Below are positions 55,073 through 64,000 of a DNA stretch of 64,000 bases, piece by piece. The position numbers and the translations under genes are program-made. Numbering within the stretch: the first letter of the stretch is position 1; each line of letters opens with the position of its first letter. The notes below the pieces were generated by a model. That model was not told the origin of the DNA. It ran no database searches and saw only the letters and a list, made by a program, of their open reading frames with translations. Location: contig CANTFK010000978.1 of assembly GCA_947646735.1 (NCBI GenBank), positions 186,001 through 250,000 on the forward strand. Direction: 5' to 3'. Origin of the DNA: Peronospora farinosa (lineage: Eukaryota; Oomycota; Peronosporomycetes; Peronosporales; Peronosporaceae).

Positions 55073-55932
55073 TGGTGAGGGTAGGCGGGTTAGCGACCTT
55101 GGCCTGTCGTGGACTCGCGGCTACAGGGGTAGCCGAAACATTGGGCTGCTGGGTAGCAGACGCATAATGCGTTCGTTGAGACTTCAATTTTCCCCGGGCC
55201 TTCAATTTAGCTTAATCGTAACGCATCTTCCGCTCGAGTCGAACATCTGCCACATCGGCGCTTGCCCGTAGGACCCACATGCTGCTTAAACGTCGCGCAT
55301 AATGCGCCCAGCGTCTGAAAGCCGTGTCTTCTTCGTCCTTGGTTTCCCCCGCGAACAGAAGGATGGGATCACCCTTTATTGGAGGAACTGGCGCACCGCG
55401 CACTTTCCTGTTAAGGCGTGCCAAGTATTGGCTTTGTGTAGTGATGTGGGGTTCCAGATATTGTTGTCGAAGTGCCGTGCGCGTGGCAACATCCTCAGGT
55501 GAAATGGCCTCAGGCCCAATGGTTATACTAAAAAGGGAATGCCCAGACGCTTTCTTTAGGCGTTCTATCACCGTAGGTGGCTTGAACCTGTACTGTCGGT
55601 GGTCCTGCAGTCTCGTAATATTCTTCGTCCGGCGCTTGGCGCCTTCCTCTTGGTCGATGGTCTGCTGTTGCCGCTCGTCGAGTGGGTTGGTAACCGTTAC
55701 CGTTGATGATACGTCAGGCGGGTCACGTAACGCTGTTAGCGCATCTGCAGCACCACGTTCAGGGAACGGATTCGGTGGATTCGATGACTAGTGTCATCTT
55801 CACCCGTGAGGGTTGCTTAAGGGGATCCATCAGGTCCCACAAAGACGGTGTCACTTTCGTAATCAACCGCTTCGTCAGGGTCACCTTTGATAAGGTTCCG
55901 TAGAGTCTGTGACTCACTGCCAGGAGGCGTCA
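54981..55932 (-). pseudogene. Long antisense ORF, element 3 unit 2
   Basis: Copy of the antisense frame at 42223-43173. Here the base missing in unit 1 near 42510 is present, so the frame runs on through VRLERKMRYD, a single TAA, and then the basic tail in the same phase. Upstream it lacks the internal Met of unit 1 but stays open to about 55790. Confidence 0.5.
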
Positions 55933-56044
55933 TGCTGTGTGATGTGAACAAACCGTGAGGTTTTAAGTGTTCGCTAAAGCACTACCTCTATGAGGAAAAT
56001 TGTCGAGTGACATTCTATGGGAACGTCAGTCTGGTGGGGGAGGG

Positions 56045-56682
56045 TGTAACGGGGTTACACGACGGTTGTAGCGTCTTTCCGAGAGTTTACGGTTAAACTC
56101 CCTTTTGTATTGCATATAATGCATTATTATACTTCTCTTTAGAGAGGTATTAAGTATGAGCGTTAAGATACGGTATTCGGTAATACCGTATCTTATCGAT
56201 TGAGATTCGATAAATCGATAACGCTGTACTAAGTACATCATACACAGATGTTTAGACGATACGTCGTCCAATAGCAAAGTCTGCATATAATAATTACTAT
56301 TATAGTAATTAACCTAGTGTAGTGTACTTAGAGTAGGACTATTCATAAAATCTTAAAGCATAAATAAAATCAGTTCTCCTTTTGAGTTTAAGATCGCAAG
56401 TCGTTCTGACTTGTTCTCTTGTGCACTTCGTGCGTTGGTTCTCTGAACCTTAAAGCTTCTAGCTTGTTCTTGCACTCTGTGCGTTGGTTCTCTGAACCTT
56501 AAGCTTATTGCTTGCTGACTAAAAGTCTCTCCTACTTCCTTAGAACAGGGTGACTTTAAGTCGTTTAACTAGTTTCTTAGAGCTAAGTGGCTTTTAGCCT
56601 TAACTCTATTTAGTTCCCTAGAACTAAGAGGCTTCCAGCCGAAAGTCTTCCTCTGACTAAAGCGCTGTGCAGCTCAGCTACA
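56045..56682 (+). repeat. 3' LTR, element 3 unit 2
   Basis: 638 bp, TGTAACGGGG...CTCAGCTACA, preceded by the polypurine tract and followed by GCGTG. Confidence 0.95.
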
Positions 56683-56708
56683 GCGTGGCTCGTCAGCGTG
56701 GCTCGTCA
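56683..56708. repeat. 13-bp repeat, two copies
   Basis: Two copies of GCGTGGCTCGTCA at the place where unit 1 has 47. The flanking sequence on both sides is the same. Confidence 0.95.
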
Positions 56709-57342
56709 GCGCGAGTGCCCTCGTCTGTGAACACGCCGGCAGCCGTCGAAGAACCGTCCGCCCGCGAAAGAGGCGAGGCGACTGATGAAAAGAGATTCGC
56801 GGCCCTCGCCGCAGACTAACCGCCTGGCAAAGCTCGAGTCTTCGCAGCGCGTTTGGTACGAAGACAAGAGGATGCTTGGAGCTTCGAGAGCGGCATGTTG
56901 CGTCCAAGCTTGGAGCGAACATGCGTGGACGCCCCATGGCCATAGACGCGCTTGGGCTGCTGAAGGAGAAGCTAGAAGCACCTCGCGTGCGCGCTCGTTG
57001 CCCTGATAAAGGCGAGTCTAAGAACGCCTCGCTCGCGCCGCCGCGCGGACAGCCGTCAACTCAGTATTGCATGTCGGCACGAGCAATCGAGCCTATGGCC
57101 GCACCGCGTCAAGAAGCGCCGCCACCTGCGACGCAAACGGCGGCAGCGATAGGAAACTACGTAATGCACACCCCGAGTCAGCGAAAACTCAACATTCGCA
57201 CATTCGATGGGACGGAGCTTTACAAAGGGCTCGGGAGCGGGTTCTTTAATTTGGGGACGCACCTTCATGCGCGCCGTGAGCCTCGCTGAAGCGATGTGTG
57301 GATTCTCGTGGACGGAGGACGTGAAGGACCCCTGCATCATAA
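56709..57342 (+). pseudogene. 3' part of second retroelement gag, unit 2
   Basis: Copy of 44535-45168 with a handful of substitutions; same breaks and same end at the AT-rich sequence. Confidence 0.55.
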
Positions 57343-57782
57343 CATTACAATAATATTATAATATATGTGCTAGCAAACCCCTTCGACCATGCGTAGATAT
57401 AATCGAGATGGCAAACTGACATGGCGCGGATTGTATAGGAGTAGTAAGAGACGCAAAATAGAGTGTTGAGCCTGGAGAACATTACGTTGTGCACGAGGCT
57501 GTTTCCAAACGGTTCCTATCTTGACGATATTGAAGGCGTGCCATTAACAAGTGACAAAGACAAAAAGTAGATTGCCTACCTGATTGTGTGTTTCTACAAA
57601 GCAGCATGTCAGCGTTCATGTACGCGTACCATACATGTACTGGTGGACAATTGGATTTCTAGCGATTAATAGTTTTTGTCTCTCAGGTTCAGCCAAATCA
57701 AAGCTGGTAAAGAGGATAATGTGGTATTTCAAGTTATGCTCAAACATAACTCCAGCCAGTTATACCGTTTTCTTTAATTGTG
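57343..57782. other. Unassigned stretch, unit 2
   Basis: Copy of 45169-45608; no supported gene. Confidence 0.4.
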
Positions 57783-58805
57783 ATGGCGACTGAGAAACGG
57801 CGCAATATGGTGCTGCATTTTGAATTGAACCGCCCTGTCATCATGTCGGATGCTGCTGGTGGTTGTAGCACGTTCGGTTGCCGTGCCAAAGAACCTGTTC
57901 TCAGTACTGCGTTGCCCAATGGATGATAAAGAGGCTTTGGAGCTACGATTGAGCCTGGTATCAGCCTGCAAAAGAGTATGCTCCCGTTCTCGTGTCCGAC
58001 AATCACTTTGAGACGTGATGCAAAAGCTCCATTTACTTGACGGAAAACAACATGAAGCTACCAAGCAATTGGCTGTAACGTATCCAAGTCTCGACTACAG
58101 GAAGCGTGGAGTCAAGGACGGTACTACTTGTTGCCATCATTTTGCAATTTCTATCTTACTTTACGTCCCTCGAAGTGACGTAAGAGGAGCTCAATGTGAC
58201 GCTTGTGTTTCGTACTCTTGGTGACGATGTTGTAGAGGTTGTACAGGAATTGGATCTCCTTGTAGACGGTCACCACCTGATCGGACTTCCAACAATGGCA
58301 GACCATTTCCGTCTCAAGCTACAACCAAGTGCTCGTTGTGTTGCTACGTTCTACCGTGATGGATCTGAAGCTGACGACACGGCTTTAGCTTTGGGCACAC
58401 TCATCAAGGTACCATTCTCCACCAAGCTCGCGAAGGAAGGGGCCTACTCACCCAACAACTGAGAGTGATTTCCGAATACTAGTCTATCCAGGAGACGCCT
58501 GAAGGTATGCTTGAAGGTGCTAGTATACTGGCACTTCGTGACTACTAGGAGTGGTGGAGCGCCCACGCCGAAAATGGCCAGTATGGAAAATTGCTGCTTA
58601 TTGATGAAGACAAGGCAGTGATGAACGGCGATGTCGCTGTCGTTTTGACTATCACGTCGAGGCAAAGCACTCTCACATTGTGGACATGCGTGACGTGCGT
58701 TCAGGAGCTTCTGTGGGCTTTGAAAAGTTGTGGGAAGTATTTATAGTGGATAGAGCTTTTGCAACCATCACGGAGTTAAACTGCTTCATTCGCTGTTCAA
58801 GATGT
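57783..58805 (+). pseudogene. HAD-like conserved protein, spanning units 2/3
   Basis: Copy of the pseudogene at 45609-46640 with the same stops. Near 58725 three bases are missing (GAAAAGTTGTGG against GAAAAGAGTTGTGG with a further change), giving a slightly longer last frame. Confidence 0.45.
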
Positions 58806-58829
58806 ACACGGTGTAGCTTTGCTATGTCG

Positions 58830-60610
58830 ACAGTGACTTGGGGCAGGAGAAACTTGACAGAGGTTTGTGTCTCAGACCTAGCTGATGATTTGCTTATTGT
58901 ATTTTGCTTATCGCTTGCGCCAACCTTTTTCTTCGAGACCTCGTTTTCGGTGCCGTTTTTTCCTCTTCGAAGTCAGTTGTTCTTCCTCCTGCTCAACGTT
59001 TCTCGTCTTTTTATTCTCCTCATCATCATCTTCTTTTCCGCGACTGAGAAAGAGCCTCACTATCGCTATGCTCTTCTTCGTTGCCATTACCCGTACTATC
59101 GGTGGCCGCCGCTGCTGCAGCAGCAGCACCTCGTCGTTTTTTGTTGACGTGAGCTGATACGTGTTGCTGGCAATAAGGGTCGACACCTGCGTGCCGGGGT
59201 ATGTTTTGCTGGAGATTTGGTCGTTTTACTTTCTTCACGTAAATTCGAGTCTACTTCAGAAGCAGAGGCGTCAAGACTTTCCAAGCCACTCACTTCCTTG
59301 CTCGCAGACGCAGCAGATACAGATGCGACGCGCATGCATTTTCGAGAGTTGCGCGAAGAAAGAGAGGGAGCTGCAGAACCCGTACTATCACTGGCAATAC
59401 CCGTGCGTTTTCGGATTCGCTTTGACGCGCGTTGGTGTAAAACGATTCAGGGTCAAGAAATTCTTCGTTGGCTGTCTTACTTCTCGACGCGTGAGATTTA
59501 AAGCAGTGGCCTTCATTGCTTGATCATCGTTCTCGTCTGCGAAACTCTTTTCTACCATGTCGTTATTGCTTTCTCATTGCAAACAGCTTCGTTCTCTTCT
59601 TTACGAGCCGCAGCCTCCATTTCCGCTTCAGCGTCTTCGCAAAGTGCAGCAATTCCACACCCTTTCGTCTCGCTTCAGGCTACTCGCGATACTCTCCATC
59701 CGTCACCACATGCTGACAAAAAAGATAAATCGGTTCTGCAAACTGCATCCACTCAAAAATCACACCTTCTGCAACTCGATCCTTTATCTTTGTCAAGTTC
59801 ACATGCTTCTCATCTTTTTCAGCCTACTTCTCTCCTTTTGTCAGTGTAAACATGGCTGGATCCATATCTTTGCTCTTTGCCACCAACAGAATCTTTGACA
59901 ATAGATCCAGCAACATACTCATTCGTAACGTCTTGAAAACTCGCCATCGCAGTCTCCACCTCGTCCGTCTTCGCTTCGTTCTTCTTCACCCTATTTTTCT
60001 CTACCTCATTCTTCTCCACACTCTCTTCTTTCTCGACAATAATCTGCACAATCTCTTTCTCCTTAATCTCTATCTTTTTCTCTTTAACCTCCATTTTATT
60101 CTCTTCAATCTCTGTACGCTCTTCCAACTCTCCATTCTTCTTCTCTTCATTCTTCTTTTCATCTTCCATCATAGCATCCTTCTTCGCTTATATTGTCACC
60201 TTTACATCAGTAGCAGTACCATCTGTTCTAGGAGATGACGTCAGTGTGTCATCACTTGCTGACGATGACACATCACAATTGTCGAAATCTTCAAATCTTC
60301 TTCGAGGTCTCTTCCTCGGTCGTTTTCTCTCTTCTTTCACTCGTTCAATTGATGGATATATGACGTCTTGACATCTTAATCTTCTTCTTTCAAACTTTCT
60401 TTTTCTTCTTCTTGTTCTTCTTCTCGTCGTTTTGACGCTTTAAATTGATCCACAAGTGCCGCTAAATTCGATGCAATGGACGGGCCCAAACAGCAAAAAA
60501 AGACCCAATGAAGCCTTTAAAAGAGGTGGTGTCCCCTGCAGTAACAGCTACTGCAAATTCTTTTGGAAGTTGAGGTTGAAGATTGCGACTTGCGATTAGT
60601 GTGAGCCGTC
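58830..60610 (-). pseudogene. Decayed Lys/Glu-rich gene, unit 3
   Basis: Third copy of the minus-strand gene, with the coiled-coil-like frame at 59819-60172 and the same breaks. Confidence 0.35.
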
Positions 60611-60791
60611 ATCTGATCATGGATGGTCAATGCAAGTGGGTAGTAGACAAGTTGACTATCGACCATCTATATCGAGATGGTTGGATCACAGAATGTTTGG
60701 AGAAAGGAGACAGGTAGACAAAAAGACAAAGCAATCAATATACAGAATCTTATCGCCTTCCTACTGCAACAAGCTTACTTGTTAACAGGTT

Positions 60792-60867
60792 ATGAGCCCA
60801 ATGGCTAAAGAAACTGAAGCGACTGCCAAGACATCAGAAGGTGTCGCACGATCTGCGCCAGGGCGTG
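60792..60867 (+). pseudogene. 5' end of second retroelement gag, unit 3
   Basis: ATG at 60792; same text as at 35963 and 48622, ending at GCGTG before element 3. Confidence 0.5.
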
Positions 60868-61505
60868 TGTAACGAGGTTACACGACGGTTGTAGCGTCTT
60901 TCCGAGAGTTTACGGTTAAACTCCCTTTTGTATTGCATATAATGCATTATTATACTTCTCTTTAGAGAGGTATTAAGTATGAGCGTTAAGATACGGTATT
61001 CGGTAATACCGTATCTTATCGATTGAGATTCGATAAATCGATAACGCTGTACTAAGTACATCATACACAGATGTTTAGACGATACGTCGTCCAATAGCAA
61101 AGTCTGCATATAATAATTACTATTATAGTAATTAACCTAGTGTAGTGTACTTAGAGTAGGACTATTCATAAAATCTTAAAGCATAAATAAAATCAGTTCT
61201 CCTTTTGAGTTTAAGATCGCAAGTCGTTCTGACTTGTTCTCTTGTGCACTTCGTGCGTTGGTTCTCTGAACCTTAAAGCTTCTAGCTTGTTCTTGCACTC
61301 TGTGCGTTGGTTCTCTGAACCTTAAGCTTATTGCTTGCTGACTAAAAGTCTCTCCTACTTCCTTAGAACAGGGTGACTTTAAGTCGTTTAACTAGTTTCT
61401 TAGAGCTAAGTGGCTTTTAGCCTTAACTCTATTTAGTTCCCTAGAACTAAGAGGCTTCCAGCCGAAAGTCTTCCTCTGACTAAAGAGCTGTGCAGCTGCG
61501 CTACA
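60868..61505 (+). repeat. 5' LTR, element 3 unit 3
   Basis: 638 bp, TGTAACGAGG...CTGCGCTACA; the first bases match unit 1 (CGAGG) rather than unit 2 (CGGGG). Confidence 0.95.
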
Positions 61506-61564
61506 CTTGGTAGCACTTGTAGTCAATCCTACATATGAATCTTAAAGACTGACCCTCTGTGAGG

Positions 61565-62566
61565 ATGGAGAATCAAAATCACCTTTCCGAGGCACAACGA
61601 CTCGCCTTAGATAAACTATCTGCGCTCGTCGGGCCCGATCAAATCGAGGCCCTTTTGGCCCAAGGCCCCGAGGTTCTAAATGCTCTTCTTGAGGCCTTCA
61701 TGAGTTATGAGGCAACGCTCCTCGGGCAGGTCCATGACCAGGCAGCGTCATCTGCGCCAACACAGTACATTCCGGTACCTGTGCCCGATGCAGAGCCAAA
61801 GGCTCGCCCACTTGTTTTAAATGTAAAGACCTTCGAGGGGGAGGAGGGAGAGAATATTCTCCTCTGGATCCGAGAAGTTGAAATGGCAATGGTTGCCGCC
61901 ATGCTTGTATCCGATAAGCAACGAGTTGGCTTGGCCATTTCTAAGCTCGGTGGAAGAGCTAGAGAGTGGGCTCTAACGAGCGATGTCTCTGTGATTGCTG
62001 CATTCCCCACCTGGGAAATGCTTAAAAAGCAATAAACTTGTGTGTTTGCACCGCCTAATCAGGCTTATCGTGTGCGCTCACGTTTCCTAGCTACCCGACA
62101 GGGTAAGAAAGAATTGTCGGACAATGTCCAAGAGTTGAGAACTCTCATTGCTGCTATGCAGCAGGACCCACTGGCAGAGGAAGTCCGAGTAACCATTTTT
62201 ATGGAAGGACTTCGCACTGGGGTCGCCAGGACGAAAGTTTTCCGTGTCCAGCCTTCGACGTTCGAGGAGGCAGTAAGCATAGCGTTTAACGCTGAAATTA
62301 ATTTTAAATCTGCTCGATATGGTCTGCCCTGGTATCAATTAAATACCTCTAACAGGGCGGAACCCATGGACCTCAGTCAAGCTGAAGAAGCTGAGCTTCA
62401 AGCTGCTGAGCAGCAAGGTAACATCCGTAGATGTTACATGTGCGAAAGCACTAGGCATCTCCGCCCTAGCTGTCCGTTGCGAAAGCAACGTTCAAATCGG
62501 CAGAGCCGAAACCCTGCTCCTAGCCAAAAGGCGAGCACGGCAGGGGAAAACGTCAACTCCCAGTAG
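61565..62566 (+). pseudogene. Gag polyprotein, element 3 unit 3
   Basis: ATG at 61565 opens [20 protein letters not shown] and stays open through [13 protein letters not shown] to the TAA at 62033-62035. The same frame resumes FAPPNQAYRV and ends with the complete zinc knuckle CYMCESTRHLRPSC. It lacks the one-base deletion of units 1 and 2. The stretch from about 61613 to 61942 differs from them at some 16 positions. Confidence 0.87.
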
Positions 62567-62652
62567 GCACGGGGCGCCCTACTGGAAAAGAACTAAATTC
62601 TGTTAGATCTTTAGGAGGTAAAGGTAAACAGGGCTTAGCCCCAGGTGGTTCT

Positions 62653-63804
62653 GTGGATGCTCCCATAGAACAAGATTACAAGCCAGGATTGTTGGTTGTG
62701 TCGGCAACTGTTAAGGGTTTTGAGAAACCATGGTCAATTTTAATTGACTCAGGGGCGTCAGGTAATTATGTCCGACGTCGTTCCCTTGAAGGGAGTCAGC
62801 TGTATGCTGAGGCGCTAGAAGCGCAAGAGGGTCACAGTATAATTGTGCGTCTCGCAACAGGTGTACGTGTCACCGTTCCTAAAGTTCCGTTGAACTTAGG
62901 TGTGAAGTTCTTAGACTTCAATAGCGTTGAACGCTGTCTTGTCCTAGATTTGGACTCGAGATATGATCTCATTCTCGGTATGTCCTGGCTGGAACGCCAT
63001 GAGCCGTGGATCGATTGGAGATCCAAAACTTTAGGCGCAACGCGCAATGTTCCTAGCGAAGCTTTGGAGAGTCATGAACCCACCTTCGCTAGAAAAAAAA
63101 AGTGCTATTGGCGCGAGACATTAGCTGATTCAGTTAGTGTGCTGGACATTGGATTGTCTGAGTTGATAAACTCCGATGTCAACAATAATAGTGTCGAGCA
63201 GAGCTCAATGACACTTAGTGGAACGGCACGTACTCCGTTGAGTGATACTCAAATTAATATTGAGACACTAGATGTCGGTAATGACATCGGCTCTCGTATA
63301 GAGCAAGTGAAGGTCGATGACCTTGTTAGTGATATTGGTTGTAAATGCGATTCACTGGATGTCGGTAATGACATCGGCTCTCGTATAGAGCAAGTGAAGG
63401 TCTATGACCTTGTTAGTGATATTGGCTGTAAATGCGATTCACTGGATGTCGGTAATGACATCGGCTCTCGTATAGAGCAAGTGAAGGTTGATGACCTTGT
63501 TAGTGAGGTCACTGGTACTAGTGACTCACTGGATGTCGGTAATGACATCGGCTCTCGTATAGAGCAAGTGAAGGTCGATGACCTTGTTAGTGAGGTCACT
63601 GATACTAGTGACCCACTGGATGTCGATATTGACATCGGCCCTCGCATAGGGCAGGTGAATGTCAAGGGATCGGTTGACCTTGGGGATGATGATATCCCAA
63701 GTACTTTGAAGAGTACGGTCTCGTCAATGAGACGGCAGCGTCGCCAGATGGCGGCTGCAAGACGCAAAGCGTCTGTTTTATCGCATAGTAATGTCAGTGA
63801 CTAG
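62653..63804 (+). pseudogene. Protease and repeat linker, element 3 unit 3
   Basis: 383-codon open frame with an intact active site (LIDSGASGNY) and SRYDLILGMSWLERHEPWID. Five 87-bp repeats (63268-63690) as in unit 2, then the basic stretch and the shared TAG. Confidence 0.88.
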
Positions 63805-64000
63805 TTGTACACCCTGGTCAACGGAGTGACAGGTGATGTAGATGGTGAGGTTGAACTTGAGGCCCTCCCATCACTAAATGTTTTTTTAGAGCTAGACGAA
63901 ATGTCTGTGGATGAATTTCATCAGGCCTTGAAGGCAGGTGCTCTATCCGATATGGTGGTCATTCGACCTAACCTCGAGCTGAACTCATCCTCGCTTGTCG
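63805..64000 (+). pseudogene. Start of reverse transcriptase, element 3 unit 3 (cut by window)
   Basis: The first 65 codons, in frame after TAG, match the lead-in of RT in units 1 and 2 ([20 protein letters not shown]); the catalytic part is outside the window. Confidence 0.8.

Larger units (their letters stand above)
48698..56682 (+). mobile_element. Ty3/gypsy chromovirus, element 3 copy in unit 2
   Basis: 7,985 bp, inserted at the same base as in unit 1 and flanked by the same GCGTG. LTRs of 638 bp differ at a few positions. It shares the gag TAA, the protease-RT TAG, the RT frameshift and the integrase stops of unit 1, so these breaks are older than the duplication. Confidence 0.95.
45998..58171. 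repeat. Tandem segmental duplication, unit 2
   Basis: 12,174 bp, nearly identical to unit 1. The main length changes are 45 fewer 13-bp repeats, one extra 87-bp repeat and an 11-base insertion in the protease-RT linker. Confidence 0.92.
58172..64000. repeat. Tandem segmental duplication, unit 3 (cut by window end)
   Basis: Starts with the same GAAGTGACGTAAGAGG as units 1 and 2 and follows unit 2 base for base apart from scattered changes, up to the window end inside the RT gene. Confidence 0.92.
60868..64000 (+). mobile_element. Ty3/gypsy chromovirus, element 3 copy in unit 3 (partial)
   Basis: Same insertion point as in units 1 and 2. Only the 5' LTR, gag, protease and the first RT codons lie in the window. 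It keeps an intact gag N-terminus and a normal DSGAS protease site, unlike the other two copies, but has the same gag TAA and protease-RT TAG. Confidence 0.95.

Overview
This window looks like an oomycete nuclear genome, most likely Phytophthora or a downy mildew. Four features point there. There is a secreted WY-type effector relic carrying a dEER-like motif. There is a relic of the oomycete transglutaminase elicitor (GP42) family. The genes have short GT-AG introns of 67-245 nt and TCATTC-type initiator elements. The background is dense Ty3/gypsy chromovirus remains. The species cannot be named from the sequence alone.

Layout. 1-5860: a decayed minus-strand Ty3/gypsy element (element 1); its 5' LTR lies at 5541-5860 and its 3' LTR runs off the window start. 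6040-6714: a minus-strand gag fragment of another gypsy family. 7190-7350: a degenerate minisatellite. 8000-9860: a plus-strand hAT transposase relic. 10383-10795: a possible solo LTR. 10785-18384: a decayed plus-strand chromovirus with two LTRs (element 2). 19.6-30 kb is the gene island: a SWEET sugar transporter (+), a GP42-like transglutaminase relic (+), a six-exon NSE4 gene (-), a four-exon type I membrane protein gene (-), and a UshA-like 5'-nucleotidase broken by one TGA (+). 30879-33219: a secreted WY effector-like gene with a Glu/Pro/Ala repeat region and three PPKKRK segments, frameshifted at two homopolymers.

From 33323 to the window end the sequence is a head-to-tail amplification of a unit of about 12.2-12.7 kb: unit 1 at 33323-45997, unit 2 at 45998-58171, unit 3 from 58172 onward and cut off by the window. 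Each unit holds a HAD-like pseudogene, a decayed minus-strand Lys/Glu-rich gene, the start of a second retroelement's gag, an inserted Ty3/gypsy chromovirus (element 3, 7.9 kb, 638-bp LTRs, TSD GCGTG), a 13-bp tandem repeat (47 copies in unit 1, 2 in unit 2), and the rest of the interrupted gag. The element sits at the same base in every unit, so it inserted once and was then multiplied by segmental duplication. All chromovirus copies carry stops or frameshifts in gag-pol.

The host genes do not form one pathway. The retroelement domains follow the usual order gag, protease, RT, RNase H, integrase, chromodomain. Between the chromodomain and the 3' LTR, element 3 also carries a long antisense reading frame, and element 2 may carry a decayed one.
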